Shown here: positions 6,671-12,571 of the stretch, piece after piece
How the letters are laid out: each line of letters begins with the position of its first letter
Position numbering within the stretch: the stretch's first letter is position 1
Source of the DNA: a virus
Length of the DNA stretch: 20,344 nucleotides
Virus record (IMG/VR): IMGVR_UViG_3300022701_000095
Coordinates: 1-20,344 of that record
Direction: 5' to 3' (one strand)
Program-made: the position numbers and the translations under genes
Notes under the pieces: model-generated
The model's input: only the letters and a program-made list of their open reading frames with translations
Database searches by the model: none
What the model was told of the DNA's origin: nothing

Positions 6671-7835
6671 GCTTAATGCACTGAATGCGTATGATCCATT
6701 ATTTTATGTCAATAATGCTTTGATGTATCTTACAAATAATCTCGGTATGGCCGGTAGAGTGTACCGGGATACAGATTTGCAGCAGATTCCTCGCAGCGGA
6801 CGCACCGGCAAAATGCGCCGCCCCTCAAATTTTACCGCAACCGCAGTTGATACAAGCACCGGCGGCACAACACAAGACGTCGATACTGAGGAGGTCGATA
6901 TCACCTATGATCAATGGCATGAAGTCAAGTTCGCCGTGTATGAGGATGAGCTTGCCTTTGCTGGTCAGCGCTTCATTGAGGAGCACATCAACCCAGCGGC
7001 CTATGCTCTGGCTGATAAAATTGATCAATCATTAACGAACCTCTATAAGCACGTCCCTAGCTCGGTTATTGCGGGCGTTACGCCTGGTGTCGCCGATGTA
7101 ACAGCAGCTCGTCAAGCATTATTTAATCAGAAAGCCCCCAATGACGGTATGCGGGCATTAATGATGGGCGGAGCAATGGAAGCGGCGTTACTCAATCTGA
7201 CCGCGTTCAATCAGAATGATGGCGCTGGTGCTGTCGGTGTTAGCACTCAAACCACTGGCGACCTTGGTAGAAAATTCGGCTTTGATCTGTTTGCAAATCA
7301 AAATACTCCAAGTCACACTACTGGAGCTATGGCCGATACTGCTGGTGCGCTTAATGGCGCTGGTGCCAAAGGCGCGACAACTATTAGCATTGATGCGCTC
7401 ACTGATGCAGACACAATCGAGCCAGGTGATACATTTTCAATCGCTGGGAATGATCAAAAATACTCATATGTTGGCACCGCCACGCTCACCGTGTCTGGTA
7501 GTGCTGTAAGCAATATCGAAATTAGTCCGCCACTCCAGGCCGCTTACGCAGATAATGCGGTGGTTACGTTCGAAGCTGGGGCATCAGCTTCAACAAAAAC
7601 CGTGAATTTGGCATTTCACAAAGCGGCGTTTGGGTTAAAATTCGCAGAGTTACCGCAAATCGCTAATGAAATGGGCGCTCGCATTTCGATGCAGACTGAT
7701 CCAGTTACCGGCCTATCATTGCGCGCACGGATGTTTTATGAGGGCGACAATAATCGAATTAAGGTCGCGCTTGATGCGCTCTGGGCTGTAACGACACTAG
7801 ATCCGCGTCTGGCTGTACGTGTTCGCGAAAATTAA
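6669..7835 (+). CDS. Major capsid protein, P22 coat (gp5)-like
   Basis: The 388-residue protein forms the shell. It resembles the P22 coat-protein family: an opening with DPLFYVNNALMYL, a VDITYDQWHEVKFAVYEDEL strand region, a helix with NPAAYALADKIDQSL, and a closing part TVNLAFHKAAFGLKFAELP followed by GLSLRARMFYEGDNNRIKVALD. A Gly/Thr-rich beta-stranded segment at about residues 225-310, with GDTFSIAGNDQKYSY and ISPPLQAAYADNAVVTF, sits before the closing part. It corresponds to the inserted surface-domain region that this family often carries between its HK97-fold segments. GGAG at 6660-6663 lies five bases before the ATG. The gene follows the scaffold and the duplicated leader, consistent with very high expression. 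Confidence 0.9.
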   Translation: MLNALNAYDPLFYVNNALMYLTNNLGMAGRVYRDTDLQQIPRSGRTGKMRRPSNFTATAVDTSTGGTTQDVDTEEVDITYDQWHEVKFAVYEDELAFAGQRFIEEHINPAAYALADKIDQSLTNLYKHVPSSVIAGVTPGVADVTAARQALFNQKAPNDGMRALMMGGAMEAALLNLTAFNQNDGAGAVGVSTQTTGDLGRKFGFDLFANQNTPSHTTGAMADTAGALNGAGAKGATTISIDALTDADTIEPGDTFSIAGNDQKYSYVGTATLTVSGSAVSNIEISPPLQAAYADNAVVTFEAGASASTKTVNLAFHKAAFGLKFAELPQIANEMGARISMQTDPVTGLSLRARMFYEGDNNRIKVALDALWAVTTLDPRLAVRVREN

Positions 7836-7850
7836 TATAGGTTGAATTTC

Positions 7851-7871
7851 AACGCCGCACGATGCGGCGTT
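7851..7871 (+). promoter_or_regulatory. Nine-pair GC-rich hairpin between capsid gene and the next gene
   Basis: AACGCCGCA (7851-7859) and TGCGGCGTT (7863-7871) are perfect reverse complements around the three-base loop CGA. ATTTC before the stem can add pairs with GAAAT (7876-7880) across a bulge, which would place the GAGG ribosome-binding site of the next gene (7873-7876) inside the structure. A competing small hairpin GTTG/CAAC (7841-7853) shares the bases AAC. There is no T-run, so it is not a standard terminator. It more likely limits translation downstream of the abundant capsid message, protects its 3' end, or is a processing site. Confidence 0.55.
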
Positions 7872-7883
7872 AGAGGAAATATT

Positions 7884-8063
7884 ATGGCGACACTCGAAAC
7901 AGTAGAGATTCATAATTTCAAGGACAATGCCGACATGGACTCTAAATTCATCATCAATAAACGCGATTTCGATCCTGAGAAGCACGAAATTTTCGGCGAG
8001 CGTAAGGCTACTCAAAAACCAGCCGCATCAAAAACACGTTCGCAGTCGCAGGCGAAATCATAA
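7884..8063 (+). CDS. Small head-region protein, unknown function
   Basis: The 59-residue product starts at the ATG at 7884, which has a good ribosome-binding site, GAGGAAA (7873-7879). A longer frame from a TTG at 7842 would run through the hairpin and is unlikely. The motif FIINKRDFDPEKHEIFGE (residues 22-39) resembles the INxxDFDPxxHxxFGE motif of small proteins encoded after phage capsid genes. The last 20 residues are a basic, Ser/Gln/Lys-rich disordered tail. It is acidic-basic patterned, soluble and has no membrane segment. A structural or assembly role near the head is inferred from position only. Confidence 0.7.
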   Translation: MATLETVEIHNFKDNADMDSKFIINKRDFDPEKHEIFGERKATQKPAASKTRSQSQAKS

Positions 8064-8383
8064 TGCGATACTTGCTTGAGAATGTTTCCGCCAACGTGAC
8101 CGGCGAATGGATCGATTTTGGGTTGTCAGCACAGTTCCGTCATGCTTTTGCAAATGGTGCGAACACGTTGTTTGTTCATGCGGATGCGTGGGATGGCGCT
8201 AGCGTGGCTATTGAAATCCGCCGAAAACACGACAGCAAGGCATACCCAATTTCTAGCCTGACTGCATTAACTGAGGACGCAGCGGCACACCTCGGTTTTC
8301 TCGGCGCTCAGATTAGAGCCGTCGTAACAAGCGCAGGCGGCAGCACGGCAGGTCTAACAGTTGGGATAGAATCATACTCATGA
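8063..8383 (+). CDS. Probable virion protein of the head module, unknown function
   Basis: The 106-residue protein is almost entirely beta-prone, with short alternating strands (EWIDFGLSAQFRHAF, TLFVHADAWDGASVAIEIRR, QIRAVVTSAGGSTAGLTVGI), suggesting one beta-sandwich. Its ATG shares one base with the upstream TAA (TAATG at 8061-8065), and its TGA overlaps the next ATG, so it belongs to the same translation unit. Small beta proteins in this place are often capsid decoration or head-fibre components, but I cannot name the family. Confidence 0.7.
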   Translation: MRYLLENVSANVTGEWIDFGLSAQFRHAFANGANTLFVHADAWDGASVAIEIRRKHDSKAYPISSLTALTEDAAAHLGFLGAQIRAVVTSAGGSTAGLTVGIESYS

Positions 8384-9288
8384 CTGACGCGAAAACATTA
8401 AATCATCTCAGCCTAGGTGCGCCTGATATTAGAACAACAACAGGGATTGTTGATGTGCTGCGCTATTGCCTAGTAACGAACCCACATCCAGACGGTGCAT
8501 GGACTGAGCCGTTTACTCCTGCGCCAGATGTCACAGTTTTTAAAAATCACATCAGCGGCGGTGAGTTCTGCATCAACGTGAACAATGGTGGTGGAGGGGG
8601 CGCGTATGCCGAAATAACGTGCTATAGGAACATGACAGCCATAGAGGTAGGGACAGATCAGTTCGGCCCAGCGCCGGGATACATGAACGGACGAGATACA
8701 AACGCCGTAACAGACCCTGGTGAATGGTTTTGTTACTATAATCAGAAATTTTTTATTTTAGTGTGTCATTACGGAACAGGTACAGCAAATAATTATGACC
8801 AATCCTTTTTGGCTTTTGGCCCAGGTATAAAACCGTTATCATCGAACGACGTTAATAACTGCTTTATTCTGGTAAATGATGCCTCGTCCGGATTTAGCTA
8901 TACTTATGATATGTGGCGAAACGCCTATGCTAATTCTGGGGCATGGGTTTCTAATTTAGACGGAACTGTAAATAACCCAGGCCTATACTTAAACTACTAC
9001 ACTGGTGGAACGTGGCCTTACGGTATATATGACAGCCCTATTCATGGGACTGTGGATCAGACCGCTGTGAGTAATATTGTTCTGAAAGACGCAAACACGA
9101 CTGGGGACTACCGCGCCTTATTCCCAGGAGTTTTAATTTGTATGACGCCACCAGGTGGGCATGTGTTTGCTGAGCAGGAGGTGTTGGTAGACTCCGGGGA
9201 TCTGTCGGGTGCAGATGAAACACGAGCATTCTTTGCGTACAACAGCGGGCAACTACTGATAAGCACCCATGAGGGGCTTTGGAGTTAG
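8380..9288 (+). CDS. Unrecognised 302-residue protein between capsid and connector genes
   Basis: I recognise no family. The protein has no signal peptide, membrane helix or obvious enzyme motif. It is rich in Gly, Asn, Tyr and Trp, with many short strands and a GGGGG run near residue 70, and looks like a globular beta protein (FFILVCHYGTG, FLAFGPGIK, LYLNYYTGGTWPYGIYDSP). The start overlaps the upstream stop (ATGA at 8380-8383). Codon use differs from the neighbours: by eye about half its glycines are GGA or GGG, against about a fifth in the capsid gene, and AGA/AGG arginine codons occur. That suggests later acquisition. A decorating, head-fibre or cargo virion protein is the simplest guess from location. 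Confidence 0.65.
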   Translation: MTDAKTLNHLSLGAPDIRTTTGIVDVLRYCLVTNPHPDGAWTEPFTPAPDVTVFKNHISGGEFCINVNNGGGGGAYAEITCYRNMTAIEVGTDQFGPAPGYMNGRDTNAVTDPGEWFCYYNQKFFILVCHYGTGTANNYDQSFLAFGPGIKPLSSNDVNNCFILVNDASSGFSYTYDMWRNAYANSGAWVSNLDGTVNNPGLYLNYYTGGTWPYGIYDSPIHGTVDQTAVSNIVLKDANTTGDYRALFPGVLICMTPPGGHVFAEQEVLVDSGDLSGADETRAFFAYNSGQLLISTHEGLWS

Positions 9289-9291
9289 GTT

Positions 9292-9639
9292 ATGGGGGCA
9301 TCTAATGTACGCATAATTAAGCAAACCGCCGTATTTACTATACGAAATAATATCCCTCCAGGAAGTATTTCTGTATCCGTAGGGGATGGTGGAAATGCCT
9401 TAATAGATCTGTATATGAATATGTCAGCACCAAAAAAAGTAAACTCCATGTATGGATCAAATGTGGTTTTTGATGGTATACCCACAAATACCAACTATTG
9501 GTTGTATGCGTATAGGCAAGGTGAGTCTGTGTTTTGTTCAGGGCCATTGGCTGCGGGTGATTCGGTTAGTATTGATTTTGCAAGTGGTGGCGGCGGTGGT
9601 GGTGACTCAACCGCTTTATTGCCGGTGACAGTGCTATGA
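9292..9639 (+). CDS. Unrecognised 115-residue protein with glycine-rich tail
   Basis: The product is a small beta-rich protein (RIIKQTAVFTIRNN, SISVSVGDGGNALIDLYMN, NYWLYAYRQGESVFCSG). Its composition resembles a carbohydrate-binding or fibronectin-like sandwich, ending in a flexible stretch SGGGGGGDS and a hydrophobic tip. GGAG at 9281-9284 is a good ribosome-binding site. It follows the 302-residue gene by three bases, shares its raised GGA/GGG use, and its TGA overlaps the gp36-like start. The two genes probably form one acquired unit. Membrane segments and enzyme motifs are absent. Confidence 0.65.
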   Translation: MGASNVRIIKQTAVFTIRNNIPPGSISVSVGDGGNALIDLYMNMSAPKKVNSMYGSNVVFDGIPTNTNYWLYAYRQGESVFCSGPLAAGDSVSIDFASGGGGGGDSTALLPVTVL

Positions 9640-10151
9640 CTGATATTACTCTAATTACTCCGATAGATATGATTGATCAATTCGGCGACGATGAGATTGC
9701 GCAGCGAGCAATTAGAGATGATCATCATGAGGTGTCTGGTGATGATTTGCGGGTCACGATTAATGATGGTGATCGTACTGGCTGGACTCAAGATCTACGA
9801 AATCAGGCTGATTTTGCGCTCGATAATTTGCAGTCTGCTTGCGATCAAAGTAATGCGATAGCTAGCGGTTATATTCGTGCCGGTTATCCCGTTATTGATA
9901 CCACTGCCCCCACTAAAACCCCACTTGATGCAAAACGGTACACGCTCGATTTATGCCGATTCATTCTGTATGACGACAATTACCCTGAGTATGTTTATAC
10001 GGCTAACGTTGCCGCGCTGGCATGGTTTCGCGATGTTGCTAGTGGGAAAATAGCGCTAGATTTGGGTATTGCGAATATACAAAAACCGGGCGGGTTGGTC
10101 ATGACGAACTTGCAGTATCCGCTGATGAATAATGATCAGGCGGTGCATTGA
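9636..10151 (+). CDS. Head-tail connector protein, Mu gp36-like (DUF1320)
   Basis: The 171-residue protein fits the DUF1320 / Mu gp36 family. It has an N-terminal ITPIDMIDQFGDDEIAQRA (the family opens with a D-x3-x-FG-x-E helix), a helix of the DNQADFALDNLQSACDQSNAIASGYIRAGYP type leading to the conserved GY-x-x-GYP turn, and a C-terminal helical block ending in WFRDVASGKIALDLG, matching the family's ia-x-Gk-x-x-Lg motif. These proteins form the ring joining the filled head to the tail. ATGA overlap with the gene before and TGATG overlap with the gene after put it in a tightly coupled connector operon. Confidence 0.8.
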   Translation: MTDITLITPIDMIDQFGDDEIAQRAIRDDHHEVSGDDLRVTINDGDRTGWTQDLRNQADFALDNLQSACDQSNAIASGYIRAGYPVIDTTAPTKTPLDAKRYTLDLCRFILYDDNYPEYVYTANVAALAWFRDVASGKIALDLGIANIQKPGGLVMTNLQYPLMNNDQAVH

Positions 10152-10561
10152 TGGGCGTCAAAATAACCAACCCCGGCGTGATCAAAAAATACGCCAAAGC
10201 CGCACGACGTATTAAAGATGTTCGTCAACTGAATCGCGATATTGCAATAAAACTACATCAAAACGTCATTGTTCGGTTTGTGAAAGAGCGTGATCCTGAT
10301 GGGCAAAGCTGGAAACCGTCAAAGCGAGCGCAACGCGAAGGCGGTCAAACACTAACGGATACCGGACGGTTGCGGGCCAGCATCCGGTTTGGGTTTGGTC
10401 GGAATTATGCCGAGGTATTCACCAACACGCTAGAGTATGCTGCTGTGCATAATGAAGGTGCGGCGCGTATGCCAAAACGTCAATACATTGGTTATGGCTC
10501 AGACGAGCGTAACGCGGTCAATGATGCGGCCAATCAATTTATTAAAAAGGCGTTTGGTTGA
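10151..10561 (+). CDS. Virion morphogenesis / tail completion protein, Mu gpG-like
   Basis: The 136-residue protein matches the phage virion morphogenesis family (Mu gpG). It shows FVKERDPDGQSWKPSKRA (family pattern E-x-PDG-x-W-xP), LTDTGRLRASIRFGF (L-x-x-TG-x-LR-x-SI), YAAVHNEGAARMPKRQYIG (YA-x-H-x-G, then P-x-RxyiG) and a C-terminal helix. Such proteins act at the head-tail interface during tail completion. I use the ATG at 10151, whose A is the last base of the upstream TGA; a TTG three bases earlier is less likely. Confidence 0.85.
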   Translation: MGVKITNPGVIKKYAKAARRIKDVRQLNRDIAIKLHQNVIVRFVKERDPDGQSWKPSKRAQREGGQTLTDTGRLRASIRFGFGRNYAEVFTNTLEYAAVHNEGAARMPKRQYIGYGSDERNAVNDAANQFIKKAFG

Positions 10562-11019
10562 TGCTGGTGCTCAATGACTACTTCGAGCCAGAGCAATACA
10601 TCATTGAGCAGTTGCAGACACTCAAGCCTGATCATTTCAAGCATGTTCAGTCAGCACTGAATGTCGAGCAGGTCTTAGAGTATGGCGGCAAAGCACCGGC
10701 GGCATTTTTGATATTTTCGCAGCATCAAATTGTGAACAGCAAGCGGCATGTCATGCAAGAGCAACAAATCTGGATGGTGGCGGTGTTGGCACGAAATCGA
10801 GCTGATACGGAATACAATACACATGTACGCCGTGACGCTGGGCCGCTGCTGTATCATGTAGATAAAGCGCTGCACGGTTTCGCATTTGCAAATGAAGCCG
10901 GGCAGGCATCAGCACTGAAAGCAACGACACCGCCTGAAGCATTCGAGTATTTGCCGGGCACTGGTGTATTTACGCGAGCGTTTAGTCTGGAGTTCGTCAA
11001 CTCATCATCTAATCGCTAA
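10561..11019 (+). CDS. Tail terminator-like protein, Mu gp37-like family
   Basis: The 152-residue protein occupies the usual place of the tail terminator, between the gpG-like gene and the tail tube gene. It resembles the Mu gp37 / DUF1834 group: YIIEQLQTLKPDHFKHVQSALNVEQV at the start, a core QQIWMVAVLARNRADTEYNTHVRRDAGPLLYHVDKAL, and a closing strand GVFTRAFSLEFVN. The fold expected is a small alpha/beta ring protein that caps the finished tail tube. The ATG at 10561 overlaps the upstream TGA by one base; the TTG at 10558 is an unlikely start. Confidence 0.72.
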   Translation: MLVLNDYFEPEQYIIEQLQTLKPDHFKHVQSALNVEQVLEYGGKAPAAFLIFSQHQIVNSKRHVMQEQQIWMVAVLARNRADTEYNTHVRRDAGPLLYHVDKALHGFAFANEAGQASALKATTPPEAFEYLPGTGVFTRAFSLEFVNSSSNR

Positions 11020-11020
11020 A

Positions 11021-11069
11021 TATTATTACTGTCGTGATGACAGTAGAATCCCGTAGCTGGAGTTTTTAT
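11021..11069 (+). promoter_or_regulatory. Duplicated leader element, copy 2, before the tail tube gene
   Basis: This is the second copy of the element found before the capsid gene. Its blocks are TATTAT (11021-11026), the hairpin core GTCGTGATGAC (11031-11041) in a perfect six-pair stem ACTGTC/GACAGT (11028-11044, loop GTGAT), AATCCCGTAG (11047-11056) and TGGAGTTTTTAT (11058-11069), which includes the GGAG ribosome-binding site at 11059-11062. The distances between the first three blocks equal those in copy 1. The outer stem pairs differ from copy 1 on both arms, so pairing is preserved while sequence is not. No -35 box is placed properly before TATTAT. It begins one base after the gp37-like stop codon. 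Confidence 0.6.
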
Positions 11070-11070
11070 T

Positions 11071-12072
11071 ATGACTATTACTGCGTTAGATGTTGGTAGC
11101 ACCGTCGAGATTGGGTCTGGTGTAGCGTATTTTGACCCATGGGATGTGAATAATAATCGATCTGGCGAAATCGATATGGGTGAGCCGGAAGAAATCAACC
11201 TCACAATCGAGCAAGGCGACAAAACCGAGCGTCGCTCTCGCCGATCTGTAGGCCGTCCGGTGATTTTCACCCAAACGACGCAGGGATCAAAGTCGATTAA
11301 ATTGACATCGTTATCGGTTACTGCTGAGCTGAAAAAGCTATTTTTATCCGCTGAAAAAGTCACGGTGACACAAACCGCTAGTGCGGTCACGGATGAAATC
11401 ATCTGGACTGATAGCATTGAGGCGAATCGCCATTACCAGTTAGGTCAAACCACATCTAATCCGGTTGGTGTAATCGGCGGCACGACTGTAAGTATTATGT
11501 CATTCCCGAGCGGGATTGCGGCGTGGGCAGCAGACACAGCATATGCAGTTGGTGATGCGGTAGAGAAAGTCACGGATGATAACACGGTATGGGCGGTCGT
11601 TGATGCAGGCACTACCGATGCGAGCGAGCCAGCATGGCCAACAGAGGCGTTAGGTGATACGGTGGTAAATGGCACAGTTACATTTAAGCGTGTTTCTGAT
11701 GCGCAAGAAACATATGTCCTCGGTACTGACTATGAGTTAGAAACCAACACGGATGAGGGTTTGCGTATTAAATGGATATCACCTGACACGTTCCCTCACG
11801 CGATTTGGGCTAATTACACGCCGACCGCCAATACTCGCACACGCCTGCAAACTGGATCTGGCACTAGCCTAGTCGGTACGTTTCGATTTGTCGAAGACTC
11901 GGAAACACCGGTTTTTGGCAAAAACTGGGTAGCGCACAAGGTTGAGCTGACCCCTGACGGCGACCTTGGGTTAGTTACGGATGAGTCAACACTTAAGCAA
12001 GTAAGCTTTACGATGAATATTCAAACTGTTGCTGGTATTCCTGACCTGATGGTTGATGGGAAGGCGGTCTGA
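11071..12072 (+). CDS. Major tail tube protein with an inserted beta module
   Basis: The 333-residue protein has the place and look of a tail tube protein: DVGSTVEIGSGVAYFDP at the start, a IDMGEPEEINLTIEQGDKTERRSRRSVGRPV segment, and the closing HKVELTPDGDLGLVTDESTLKQVSFTMNIQ, typical of tube subunits. Residues 151-208 form a separate small module: AW at 151-152, TAYAVGDAV, then AGTTDASEPAWP, and NGTVTFKRV at 200-208. The same type of module occurs in the tail-tip protein at 16483-19926, so it is likely a surface-exposed insertion rather than part of the tube core. GGAG eight bases before the ATG and the duplicated leader fit high expression. The TGA overlaps the next gene's ATG by one base. 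Confidence 0.8.
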   Translation: MTITALDVGSTVEIGSGVAYFDPWDVNNNRSGEIDMGEPEEINLTIEQGDKTERRSRRSVGRPVIFTQTTQGSKSIKLTSLSVTAELKKLFLSAEKVTVTQTASAVTDEIIWTDSIEANRHYQLGQTTSNPVGVIGGTTVSIMSFPSGIAAWAADTAYAVGDAVEKVTDDNTVWAVVDAGTTDASEPAWPTEALGDTVVNGTVTFKRVSDAQETYVLGTDYELETNTDEGLRIKWISPDTFPHAIWANYTPTANTRTRLQTGSGTSLVGTFRFVEDSETPVFGKNWVAHKVELTPDGDLGLVTDESTLKQVSFTMNIQTVAGIPDLMVDGKAV

Positions 12073-12566
12073 TGGCTAGCATTACATCAGCATCGCCACT
12101 TGTGCAACAAGCCAAGGCGGTTGTTGCGTTTCCGGCTACGGTGCCGTCTAGCGCCGATCCGTTATGGATTAATCTGCAATATTATGAGCGTGTGACGGCG
12201 TTCATTCTGGTCAAAAATGCGACTACCGTCACCGGTAGCGCGGTAACACTTGAGCAAGCAACGGACACCGAAGGCGCGGACTCCAAAGCGCTTGGATTTA
12301 GCGAAATGTTTGCAACGCTTGATACGGATGCGGCAGATAACCAGCAATCGACTGTTGTTGCAGCGGACACATTTACGACACTAGCTACCGACAACGATTC
12401 GGCGCTCTATCAAATCGAGATTGCAAAATCTGATCTTGATACAGCTAACGGATTTGACTGTTTCCGTGTCGCGTTAGGTAATGCGGTCGCCTCAACGATT
12501 GGTGTTATGTACCTGCTTTGGCCGCCAGTAACAGGCGGTGTAATTCCATCAGCTATTGTTGATTAG
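12072..12566 (+). CDS. Tail-module virion protein of unknown function
   Basis: The 164-residue protein has the pattern of a small conserved phage virion protein: SPLVQQAKAVVAF, then WINLQYYERVTAFILVKNATTVTGSAVTLEQATDTEG, a KALGFSEMFATLDTDAADN turn, and YQIEIAKSDLDTANGFDCFRV. Homologous-looking proteins accompany head or tail genes in other siphophages, but no exact role comes to mind. It is predicted mostly beta, unlike the helical tail assembly chaperones that normally occupy the slot between tube and tape measure. No slippery heptamer is visible near its end. The start overlaps the tube stop codon (TGATG). Confidence 0.75.
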   Translation: MASITSASPLVQQAKAVVAFPATVPSSADPLWINLQYYERVTAFILVKNATTVTGSAVTLEQATDTEGADSKALGFSEMFATLDTDAADNQQSTVVAADTFTTLATDNDSALYQIEIAKSDLDTANGFDCFRVALGNAVASTIGVMYLLWPPVTGGVIPSAIVD

Positions 12567-12571
12567 TCGTT

